Shown here: in pieces, positions 37,643-44,678 of the stretch
Layout: each line of letters opens with the position of its first letter
How positions within the stretch are numbered: the first letter of the stretch is position 1
Origin: Planctobacterium sp047947135
GTDB lineage: Bacteria > Pseudomonadota > Gammaproteobacteria > Enterobacterales > Alteromonadaceae
Reading direction: 5' to 3'
NCBI GenBank assembly: GCA_047947135.1
Contig: CP170457.1
Location: 1,488,001-1,552,000, forward strand
DNA: 64,000 bases
Position numbers and translations under genes: made by a program
The notes under the pieces: model-generated
Told to the model about the DNA's origin: nothing
The model's input: only the letters and a program-made list of their open reading frames with translations
Database searches by the model: none

Positions 37643-38189
37643 ATGGACAAAGATTGATCAAATTAAACTTCAGTTTTTTTAAACTCTTCCTGAGCTTGTT
37701 CCGATTGTTTCGGATGTCTGGACCGACTGGAAAGCCATGAAAATCCCAGCTCATGCAACAGTCGGTATACATTAGACAGCTTGTACTCCACACCAAGTTC
37801 AGAAGCAATCCACTCCCGAATGGCTTTGCCCGTTAATCGTCCTCCTTCGTCAGACTGACTCTCAAACTCTACGTACTTGCACAACTTCTTTAGTTGCTCT
37901 GGTGTCAGAGAAGGAGGTCGCCCCGGAGGCGGTTTGGAGTCTAGTCCGGTCAAACCGTCCTCTAAAAAGGCGGCCACCCAATTGTTTACACTGCGGCGAC
38001 TTACTTTTAAAGTGCGGGCGATCTGGGATCTGTTCATTCCCTCTTTGAAATGAGCTAATGCAAGCAATCGCATTCTCTTTGCAGCGTTTCTTTCCTTTTT
38101 GGAAAGCGCTATGAAATCTATATCTTTTAGCATCTAATTATCGATTGTATCAACACCGTAATTAGGTCACATATTTTATGGAAATGGTA
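37643..38189 (-). mobile_element. IS630-family element, copy 3, truncated
   Basis: The orfA-side 547 bp of the same element. It begins at the position equal to 35986 of copy 1, directly after an internal TA, and is joined to copy 2 by that TA (37641-37642). The orfA-side terminal repeat is intact. One substitution is seen (G at 38166 where copies 1 and 2 have A). The catalytic half and the other end are missing, so it cannot move by itself. Confidence 0.88.
37663..38133 (-). pseudogene. IS630 transposase orfA without orfB (copy 3)
   Basis: The 156-codon orfA is intact and identical to the other two, but orfB is lost after a few codons because the element is truncated. Frameshifted reading at A7 (37674-37680) runs into the end of copy 2 and stops. 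The product would be a DNA-binding half without catalytic residues. Confidence 0.85.
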
Positions 38190-38489
38190 TAACCCATGTA
38201 TCAAACTGATGCATTTGTTATCTGATGAGGGTAATGGGTGATTACGTCCATGTAGCTTGGCTCCAGCCCGGACGTCGTGTCCGGTCGCTACGAGAGCTGC
38301 GTTCTGTCGAACGGTCTCTCTCCGCCCCCATGTGAGAGTAGCACTCGGCAACTGCTCCCGGCGTTGCCCTAACTCCTGAATCCATGCAGTCGACTGCCAG
38401 GCTCCTATTTAGAAAAACAAAGAACCCAGCGAAAGCTGGGTTTTTTGTTTTTAGAACAGGCATCTGACGATGCTGTTTTCATGGGAACC
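38190..38489. repeat. 5S-tail tandem repeat, unit 1
   Basis: First of three direct repeats with a 300-bp period, each beginning TAACCCATGTATCAAACTG. It includes a perfect short palindrome (CCGGACGTCGTGTCCGG), the 5S-derived block CCCCATGTGAGAGTAGCAC (38326-38344), a 48-bp foreign block, then the 5S-derived ACTGCCAGGCTCCTATTTAG (from 38393). In the genuine 5S gene these two blocks are adjacent. A GAAA-loop terminator follows. No credible protein is encoded. Confidence 0.85.
38424..38446 (+). terminator. Terminator in repeat unit 1
   Basis: ACCCAGC (38424-38430), loop GAAA, GCTGGGT (38435-38441), then TTTTTG. This is a strong intrinsic terminator with a GNRA loop, and it differs from the one directly after the real 5S gene. 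Confidence 0.88.
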
Positions 38490-38789
38490 TAACCCATGTA
38501 TCAAACTGATGCATTGGTTATCTGATGAGGGTAACGGGTGGTTACGTCCGTGTAGCTTGGCTCCAGCCCGGACGTCCTGTCCGGTCGCTACGAGAGCTGC
38601 GTTCTGTCGAACGGTCTCTCTCCGCCCCCATGTGAGAGTAGCACTCGACAACCGTTCCTGACGTTGTTCTAACTCCTGCATCCATGCAGTCGACTGCCAG
38701 GCTCCTATTTAGAAAAACAAAGAACCCAGCGAAAGCTGAGTTTTTTGTTTTTAGAACAGGCATCTGACGATGCTGTTTTCATGGGAACC
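38490..38789. repeat. 5S-tail tandem repeat, unit 2
   Basis: Second unit, about 95% identical to unit 1 by eye. Differences include TTGGTTATC for TTTGTTATC, CGTCCGTG for CGTCCATG and CCGTTCCTGACGTTGTTC for the matching part of the 48-bp block. The 5S-derived blocks are unchanged. The terminator stem (38724-38741) carries one mismatch (GCTGAGT). The pattern of changes suggests constraint on the 5S-derived parts. Confidence 0.85.
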
Positions 38790-39075
38790 TAACCCATGTA
38801 TCAAACTGTCGCATTAGTTATCTGATGAGGGTAATGGGTGATTACGTCCATGTAGCTGGGCTCCAGCCCGGACGTCCTGTCCGGTCGCTACGAGAGCTGC
38901 GTTCTGTCGAACGGTCTCTCTCCGCCCCCATGTGACCAATTCGTCTGGAACGAATTGGAATATCGGCGCTCAGCGACGATGGCCCGTAGGGTGAGGGCAG
39001 GATAGCCCGAATAAAGTAGCACTCGGCAACTGCTCCCGGCGTTGCCCTAACTCCTGCATCCATGCAGTCGACTGC
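38790..39075. repeat. 5S-tail tandem repeat, unit 3, interrupted
   Basis: Third unit. It follows units 1 and 2 closely up to CCCCATGTGA (38926-38935), is then interrupted by 79 bp (38936-39014), resumes at GTAGCAC and ends at GTCGACTGC near 39075. The final 5S block, the terminator and the junction sequence are missing. The array ends here. Confidence 0.83.
38936..39014. repeat. 79-bp palindromic insertion in repeat unit 3
   Basis: It starts with a perfect hairpin, CCAATTCGT-CTGGA-ACGAATTGG (38936-38958), followed by a GC-rich part (ATGGCCCGTAGGGTGAGGGC) that could fold further, and ends CCCGAATAAA. It interrupts the 5S-derived block of unit 3 exactly between TGTGA and GTAGCAC. It looks like a small dispersed intergenic repeat (MITE/REP-like). 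No second copy is in this window. Confidence 0.65.
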
Positions 39076-39239
39076 GTGGTGTAAACGGCAATTTAATATT
39101 TACCCCCACCTTTTTAGAACTCTCTTACATCCGGAGATATTCCAATTCGCTTTTTGGAAGCAATGTTATTAGGTTTCGGTAATTAACAACCTATAATGAT
39201 GGCTCAGAATCAGGTTTGAAGAATTGTGGGGTGGAATAC

Positions 39240-39608
39240 ATGTTACGACGTTTAACTTTAGGGGAAGTGCAAGAGCTTATTACAGGGAAGCATTCGTTTG
39301 TGTTGAATGTTATTGCTAATTGGTGTCCGGACTGCACTGAAAAACAGGCTCCCAATTTACCGTTGTTTGTAGAGCAACTTGATATAGTAGGATTAGATGT
39401 GATTAACCTAATTGTGCAGGAAGAAAAACGGGTGTATATGTCTCGAGCACATGAAGACTTTGTTAGTATGCTTGGGGGGCATGGCTTTCCCCGCACGGTT
39501 TTATATTTGGATGGGAAAGTTGTAGATGCAAATAATGTAGAGATACTGACTAAAGCTAACTTAGCTCTGCTTCTGGAAAAGTTTAAAGTTTTCATACACC
39601 CTGACTAA
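39240..39608 (+). CDS. Thioredoxin-fold protein with WCPDC motif
   Basis: A 122-residue cytoplasmic protein. The segment FVLNVIANWCPDCTEKQAPN has a thioredoxin-like CXXC (Cys-Pro-Asp-Cys) at the start of a helix, and HGFPRTVLYLDG supplies the cis-proline strand. It has no signal peptide. The start is placed at the ATG at 39240 after GGGGTGG, not at an in-frame TTG upstream. It is convergent with ntrC, 19 bp apart. The substrate is unknown. It marks the return to normal chromosome after the repeat zone. Confidence 0.83.
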   Translation: MLRRLTLGEVQELITGKHSFVLNVIANWCPDCTEKQAPNLPLFVEQLDIVGLDVINLIVQEEKRVYMSRAHEDFVSMLGGHGFPRTVLYLDGKVVDANNVEILTKANLALLLEKFKVFIHPD

Positions 39609-39627
39609 ATTGATTATAAAAATTTAC

Positions 39628-41034
39628 TTATAAACCCAATTCTTTGAGCTTCCGGGTAAGGGTATTCCTGCCCCAGCCTAAGCGTTTTGCGGCATCCTGT
39701 TTGTGACCGTTTGTGTGCTTTAATGCGCGTTCCAATAGAATCTTTTCAAATTCCGCAACCGCTTGGTCCAGTATGCCTTCTGTGCCTTTTAACAACTCCT
39801 GATCAGCCCAGGTTGCCAATAGTGTCTGCCAACTTGAAGACTTATCATTGGTACTGCTCATCATGGGAGCCTGGTGAATCTCTTGTGGCAAATCATCTGG
39901 CTGTACTTCTTTGCCTGATGCCATGACAGTCAACCAACGACAAATGTTTTCCAGTTGTCGAACATTACCTGGCCAGGGTAAGTTGGACATGATCTTGATG
40001 GTATCTTTATGTAAGGTTTTGGTTTCTACCTGAAGTTCATTGGCCGCTTTTTGTAAAAAATGATTAGCGAGCAATACAATATCCTCGCGACGCTCTGCAA
40101 GTTTAGGTAAGTGGATACGGATAACATTTAATCTATGGAACAGGTCTTCCCGAAATTTTCCTTGTGTGACTCGCATTTCCAGATTTTGATGGGTTGCAGC
40201 AATAATACGTACGTCAACTTTTATCGGCTCATGTCCACCAACACGATAGAACTGACCATCGGCGAGCACTCGTAACAATCGTGTCTGAACCCCAAGTGGC
40301 ATATCGCCTATCTCGTCAAGAAACAATGTGCCGCCATTAGCTTGTTCAAATCGACCTTGTCTGACAGTCTGGGCTCCGGTAAAGGCGCCCTTTTCATGAC
40401 CAAACAATTCAGATTCGATTAAATCTGCCGGTATGGCAGCCATGTTGAGGGGGATAAAGGTATTGTTGGCCCTCGGGCTGTGCTTATGCAAGGCTAACGC
40501 TACTAGTTCTTTACCTGTACCTGACTCACCATTGATAAGAACGCTTATACTTGAGCGTGACAAGCGGCCGATGGCACGAAATACTTCCTGCATCGCAGGG
40601 GCTTCACCAATAATCTCGGTCTGGCGTTGCACTGCTGTGGCGGGTTGTTTGGTGATCCGTTCTCGCGCTTTATTAAGCGCTTTTTGCACTAACGATACTG
40701 CATCATCAATATCAAATGGTTTAGGTAGGTATTCAAAAGCGCCACTTTTGTATGCATTTACGGCACTCTCAAGGTCAGAATGCGCGGTCATGATAATGAA
40801 CGGCAGATCAGCGATATATTGATGAACTTGTTGCATCAACGCGAGACCGTCCATCTGCGGCATACGGATATCTGATATGATGATTTCCGGTGCTTGACCA
40901 CTTTCTAATTGCAGCAATAAATCTTCCGGATTCTCAAAGCTTAAACATTCTATGCCTGCACCATTAAGGGCTTTCTGTAAAACCCAGCGAATAGAACTAT
41001 CATCGTCAACAATCCAAACTGCGGCATTGTTCAT
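39628..41034 (-). CDS. glnG: Nitrogen regulator NtrC (NR-I)
   Basis: A 468-residue sigma-54 enhancer-binding response regulator. The receiver (residues 1-120) has acceptor Asp in IIISDIRMPQMDG. The AAA+ domain (about 140-380) has Walker A INGESGTGKELVA, the sigma-54-contacting GAFTGA loop and NGGTLFLDEIGDMPLG. The C-terminal Fis-type helix-turn-helix is GHKQDAAKRLGWGRNTLTRK. It activates glnA and glnK-amtB promoters, both in this window. It overlaps glnL by one base (TAATG). Confidence 0.98.
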   Translation of the reverse strand: MNNAAVWIVDDDSSIRWVLQKALNGAGIECLSFENPEDLLLQLESGQAPEIIISDIRMPQMDGLALMQQVHQYIADLPFIIMTAHSDLESAVNAYKSGAFEYLPKPFDIDDAVSLVQKALNKARERITKQPATAVQRQTEIIGEAPAMQEVFRAIGRLSRSSISVLINGESGTGKELVALALHKHSPRANNTFIPLNMAAIPADLIESELFGHEKGAFTGAQTVRQGRFEQANGGTLFLDEIGDMPLGVQTRLLRVLADGQFYRVGGHEPIKVDVRIIAATHQNLEMRVTQGKFREDLFHRLNVIRIHLPKLAERREDIVLLANHFLQKAANELQVETKTLHKDTIKIMSNLPWPGNVRQLENICRWLTVMASGKEVQPDDLPQEIHQAPMMSSTNDKSSSWQTLLATWADQELLKGTEGILDQAVAEFEKILLERALKHTNGHKQDAAKRLGWGRNTLTRKLKELGL

Positions 41035-42095
41035 TATTCTTGTTCCTTTTTATCAAGTGGAAGCAATATAGAAAATTCTGTTTGTCCGGGCCAACTGTCA
41101 ACGTCGATTTTACCGCGGTGATGGTTAACCAGAGATTGTGAAATTGATAGCCCCAGTCCGGAGCCATCAAGCTTGGAACTCACCAATGGATAAAACAGCG
41201 TATCTTTTAGCTCTTCTGGAATACCCGGGCCGTTGTCGGTGATTTTTATTTCTACACAAAGCGGTTGATGAGCACCATGAATGACGCAGTGTCGCTGAAT
41301 ACGAGTAGAAAAGTGAATGTCCCCTTTACCTCCCAACGCCTGCACAGCGTTGCGGGCAATATTCAATAGCGCTTGCTGCAACATATCCTGATCAATATAA
41401 ACTTCTGGAATGCTTGGGTCATAGTCTCGGGTGATATGTATATCCTGATGTTCAACCGACAGTAGTGTTCTAATTTTTTCAATTACACGGTGAATATTGT
41501 GCCAGGCGAAATTTGGCGGCCGGTTTGGACCAAGTAATCGGTCGACTAATCCTCTAAGCCGATCTGACTGTTCAACTATCAATTGTGTAAATTCTTTTAG
41601 AGAGGGCTCTGCAAGCTCTCGTTCTAGCAATTGCGCGGCTCCACGAATGCCACCTAACGGGTTTTTAATCTCATGAGCCAGACCTCTTATGAGATCTCGT
41701 GCAGCTTGCTGTAGCGCCCATTGCTGGTTATCACGGTTGATTTTGCGTTGTTGATCGATAGGGGTTATTTCCAAAGATAACCATTCACCTGCTTCGTCCT
41801 CAAAGAACGAAACAATGACTGACGCTAAGCTATGTCTGCCATCACGAAAAACCAGATGAGCTTCATTAAGTGTGAAGTTTTCCTTGTTTTGCAAAGCATG
41901 TTTCAGCTTGGAAATATCAATGCAGTCATCCAAAAGATATTGATTTAGCGGCTGTGAAATCAATTGGTTTCGGCTGTGTTCAAATAACGATTCGGTTGCC
42001 AGATTCGCAAATTGAATATTGATATCTGAATCCAACAACAGAACCGCTGTCGAGAGATTATCTAACAAATTTTCCAGAGCAATTAGTTTAGTCAT
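41034..42095 (-). CDS. glnL: Nitrogen sensor kinase NtrB (NR-II)
   Basis: A 353-residue cytoplasmic histidine kinase. A PAS domain (about residues 5-115) precedes the phospho-accepting RGLAHEIKNPLGGIRGAAQL and an ATPase domain with NIARNAVQALGG, ITDNGPGIPEEL and GSGLGLSISQSL. It phosphorylates NtrC under nitrogen limitation and acts as phosphatase when PII is bound. It forms an operon with glnG, and an NtrC box lies 19 bp before its start. The glnA gene is upstream but separated by a DUF4124 gene. Confidence 0.97.
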   Translation of the reverse strand: MTKLIALENLLDNLSTAVLLLDSDINIQFANLATESLFEHSRNQLISQPLNQYLLDDCIDISKLKHALQNKENFTLNEAHLVFRDGRHSLASVIVSFFEDEAGEWLSLEITPIDQQRKINRDNQQWALQQAARDLIRGLAHEIKNPLGGIRGAAQLLERELAEPSLKEFTQLIVEQSDRLRGLVDRLLGPNRPPNFAWHNIHRVIEKIRTLLSVEHQDIHITRDYDPSIPEVYIDQDMLQQALLNIARNAVQALGGKGDIHFSTRIQRHCVIHGAHQPLCVEIKITDNGPGIPEELKDTLFYPLVSSKLDGSGLGLSISQSLVNHHRGKIDVDSWPGQTEFSILLPLDKKEQE

Positions 42096-42113
42096 TATTT
42101 ACATCATAGTGCA

Positions 42114-42130
42114 TGCACTAAAAGGGTGCA
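42114..42130. promoter_or_regulatory. Probable NtrC box upstream of glnL
   Basis: TGCACTAAAAGGGTGCA is a 17-bp TGCAC-N7-GTGCA palindrome matching the NtrC consensus. It lies 19-35 bp before the glnL ATG, close enough to overlap a promoter, which would fit autorepression as at E. coli glnLp. Confidence 0.75.
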
Positions 42131-42185
42131 TTAGATAATTGGCTATCTTAGTTTGACTATCAGAAATTGCGCTAAAACAGGGCTT

Positions 42186-42704
42186 TTAGCGATTATTTAC
42201 GCTGGCCTTGTGCAAAAAGAAAGTCACCTCTTGTGATAATGCAAGTTGCTTGCCTTTATTATCAGAAAGGACAATTTGAATCGAATGGGCACCACGAGGA
42301 ATATTTGACAAGGTAAATTGAGGCTGATTACTTTCTGCCTCAATCTCACCGTTGCGTATTAGTTGATAGATCCCAGGAACCTTTTTACTGACGTCACCGG
42401 TGATTCTTACTTCACCGATATTGCTGCGCAATGTTTGCTCATGTGTCGGACTGGTAATGGTTATTGTCGGAGGTGGACTTGGCTTTGCCTGCCGTTTACC
42501 AGTATTGAGTGGACGCGAAGAAGTGGATGTTAGAGCAGGGGTCACATTTTGCGGACTGCCCACTTCTACCAGCACAGCTCCAGGCACGGGTTTATCGGTA
42601 TATAAAACCGTACCGTCAGGCTTAACTATTTTATAGACTTTAATGCTGGCTATGCTGCTACAGCACAGCGTAACTAATATTAAAAACGATAACAGTCTAA
42701 ACAA
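42186..42704 (-). CDS. Exported DUF4124-domain protein
   Basis: A protein of about 172 residues. A hydrophobic signal segment (FRLLSFLILVTLCCSSIA) leads into a DUF4124 domain at the start of the mature part (KVYKIVKPDGTVLYTDKPVPG). A Pro/Ser/Thr linker and an Ig-like C-terminal domain (ITSPTHEQTLRSNIGEVRIT, IPRGAHSIQIVLSDNKG) follow. DUF4124 proteins are envelope proteins of unknown role that often accompany glnA/glnL in gammaproteobacteria. There is no ATG; the start is taken as a TTG giving a clean signal peptide, with another TTG possible at 42773. Confidence 0.78.
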   Translation of the reverse strand: MFRLLSFLILVTLCCSSIASIKVYKIVKPDGTVLYTDKPVPGAVLVEVGSPQNVTPALTSTSSRPLNTGKRQAKPSPPPTITITSPTHEQTLRSNIGEVRITGDVSKKVPGIYQLIRNGEIEAESNQPQFTLSNIPRGAHSIQIVLSDNKGKQLALSQEVTFFLHKASVNNR

Positions 42705-42845
42705 GTGAATGTGTACAATTATGGTGGATGTATACAGTGTAGCAGAATGCGTAATCAAAAGGGATTGGGACAACTGGGCATTGAACTAGCAAAATAGAAT
42801 CAGTAAAAATACTTGCTGGCATTACAACTTTCATGATAAAAGGTA

Positions 42846-42870
42846 ATAAAAAGCCCGCACAAGGCGGGCT
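42846..42870 (-). terminator. Terminator of glnA
   Basis: On the minus strand AGCCCGC pairs with GCGGGCT around CTTGT and is followed by TTTTTATT. It starts 22 bp after the glnA stop. Confidence 0.92.
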
Positions 42871-42891
42871 CTGAAAGCGAATAGCTAATCG

Positions 42892-44301
42892 TTAAACGCT
42901 GTAGTACATGTCAAACTCTACTGGAGCCGTTGTCGTATTCAGTTTCTCAACTTCGTCACGCTTCAGGTCAATATAGGCATCGATCATATCATCAGACATT
43001 ACGCCGCCTGCAGTAAGAAATTCACGATCGTTCTCTAATGCATCCAATGCCATTTCTAAAGAACTGGCAACCGTTGGGATTTCTGCCGCTTCTTCTGCTG
43101 GTAAGTCATACAGGTCTTTGTCCATCGCATCACCAGGGTGGATCTTGTTCTTAATCCCATCAAGTCCTGCCATCAGCATTGCTGTGAAGGCTAAATACGG
43201 GTTAGCAGTCGGATCAGGGAAGCGTACTTCGATTCGGCGTGCTTTATCGCTAGTGACGTGTGGAACGCGAATAGAGGCAGAACGGTTACGGGCAGAATAT
43301 GCCAACATAACTGGAGCTTCAAATCCCGGTACTAAACGCTTATAGGAGTTGGTAGAGGCGTTAGTGAACGCATTTATTGCGCGCGCGTGTTTGATGATCC
43401 CTCCAATGTAATACAGGGCTTCTTCCGATAAACCTGCATACTTGTCACCGGCAAAGACGTTCTCGCCGCCTTTTGCGATAGACTGGTGGCAATGCATGCC
43501 AGTACCGTTGTCGCCTACCAGAGGCTTAGGCATAAATGTTGCTGATTTCCCGTATGCGTCAGCAACGTTGTGGATGACGTACTTATAAATTTGAATTTCA
43601 TCTGCTTTAGCAACAAGCGAATTAAATTGCGTTGCAATTTCGTTCTGACCAGCAGTAGCAACTTCATGGTGATGAGCCTCTACAGTGAGGCCCATTTCTT
43701 CCATCACCAAACACATCGCACTACGGATGTCATGAGCTGAATCTACTGGAGGTACAGGGAAGTAACCGCCTTTTACACCAGGACGGTGACCAAGGTTGCC
43801 TCCTTCAAATTCTGAACCCGAGTTCCATTTTGCTTCAGAAGAGTCAATTTTGTAGAACGACTCACCCATATCAGTATGGAAGCGAACATCATCAAACAGG
43901 AAAAATTCAGGTTCAGGACCAAAGAAAACCTGGTCACCAATACCAGTTGATTTTAAATATTCCTCAGCGCGCCGTGCAACTGAACGTGGGTCGCGGTCAT
44001 AACCTTGCATTGTGGAAGGTTCAACGATATCACAACGAATGTTAACTTGAACTTCCTCTGAAAACGGGTCTAACACTGCAGTTGTTGAGTCCGGCATAAG
44101 GATCATGTCAGATTCATTAATGCCCTTCCAGCCTGCAATAGATGATCCGTCAAACATTTTCCCTTCTTCGAAAAAATCTTCATCTATAAGGGCAGCAGGG
44201 ATTGAAACGTGTTGCTCTTTACCCTTGGTATCGGTAAATCTTAAATCAACAAATTTCGCTTCGCTCTCTTTGATTAAATCTAGAGCTTTATCTACTGACA
44301 T
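42892..44301 (-). CDS. glnA: Glutamine synthetase type I
   Basis: A 469-residue enzyme, the standard GSI length, that makes glutamine from glutamate and ammonia. Motifs are KFVDLRFTDTKGKEQHVSIP, FDGSSIAGWKGINESDM, the ATP-binding KPLVGDNGTGMHCHQS and the adenylylation-site loop DLYDLPAEEAAEIPTVA, which contains the regulatory Tyr. The start is set at 44301 because GGAGGA precedes it; an upstream in-frame extension of 35 codons lacks GS features. The promoter region holds a sigma-54 site and three NtrC boxes. Confidence 0.99.
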   Translation of the reverse strand: MSVDKALDLIKESEAKFVDLRFTDTKGKEQHVSIPAALIDEDFFEEGKMFDGSSIAGWKGINESDMILMPDSTTAVLDPFSEEVQVNIRCDIVEPSTMQGYDRDPRSVARRAEEYLKSTGIGDQVFFGPEPEFFLFDDVRFHTDMGESFYKIDSSEAKWNSGSEFEGGNLGHRPGVKGGYFPVPPVDSAHDIRSAMCLVMEEMGLTVEAHHHEVATAGQNEIATQFNSLVAKADEIQIYKYVIHNVADAYGKSATFMPKPLVGDNGTGMHCHQSIAKGGENVFAGDKYAGLSEEALYYIGGIIKHARAINAFTNASTNSYKRLVPGFEAPVMLAYSARNRSASIRVPHVTSDKARRIEVRFPDPTANPYLAFTAMLMAGLDGIKNKIHPGDAMDKDLYDLPAEEAAEIPTVASSLEMALDALENDREFLTAGGVMSDDMIDAYIDLKRDEVEKLNTTTAPVEFDMYYSV

Positions 44302-44366
44302 ATTGTCCTCCGGTTGAATAGTCAAATCAGGTGTCAGGAACACCTTAAATATGTTCACGTTCTTTA

Positions 44367-44382
44367 AGCCATAATCATGCCA
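44367..44382 (-). promoter_or_regulatory. Sigma-54 promoter of glnA
   Basis: On the minus strand TGGCATGATTATGGCT fits TGGCACG-N4-TTGCW with two changes and the correct GG/GC spacing. The start would be near 44355, about 55 bp before the glnA ATG. Confidence 0.75.
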
Positions 44383-44453
44383 GCTTAATCCTGTTAAAAA
44401 AGTCATTTAAAACAATTGGTTACGTGGAGAGTTCTGAACCATATTGCCAGTAA

Positions 44454-44470
44454 CGCACCAAAATGGTGCT
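44454..44470. promoter_or_regulatory. NtrC box 1 of glnA
   Basis: CGCACCAAAATGGTGCT contains the perfect palindrome GCACCA-AAA-TGGTGC and is nearly the same as the strong E. coli glnA NtrC site. It lies about 100-115 bp upstream of the predicted start. Confidence 0.85.
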
Positions 44471-44474
44471 AACA

Positions 44475-44491
44475 TGTATCAATATGGTGCA
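44475..44491. promoter_or_regulatory. NtrC box 2 of glnA
   Basis: TGTATCAATATGGTGCA has a perfect right half (TGGTGCA) and a weaker left half. It is spaced 21 bp (two helical turns) from box 1, which favours cooperative binding. Confidence 0.72.
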
Positions 44492-44525
44492 GAAGGGCTT
44501 AATATTGCACTATATACACTAGCTT

Positions 44526-44542
44526 ATTTCCACAATGGTGCA
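44526..44542. promoter_or_regulatory. NtrC box 3 of glnA
   Basis: ATTTCCACAATGGTGCA has the perfect right half TGGTGCA and a poor left half. It lies 51 bp beyond box 2, close to five turns. Confidence 0.6.
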
Positions 44543-44678
44543 AATTGCCTTGAATTAATGGCTGCCGTCAAAATATGTACAAAAAAGTCGCAACTTTCCA
44601 TCGCAAATTGTTGGTGAAACCTGTAGAATCCGCGCCTCGCTGGCATTTGCCACTAGTATTATTGAAGAGAAGATTTGA

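Noticed and set aside
38326..38415. A second functional 5S rRNA gene
   Set aside because: Only the 3' third is present and it is split by 48 bp; the 5' strand needed for helix I is missing.
38242..39063. Minus-strand frames of about 75 residues in each 5S-tail repeat (with NPAFAGFFVFLNRSLAVDC)
   Set aside because: The translation runs through the terminator hairpin and the reversed 5S tail. Such spurious proteins are common after 5S genes and lack ribosome-binding sites.
38190..39075. CRISPR array
   Set aside because: Period is 300 bp with near-identical whole units; there are no short repeats with unique spacers and no cas genes.
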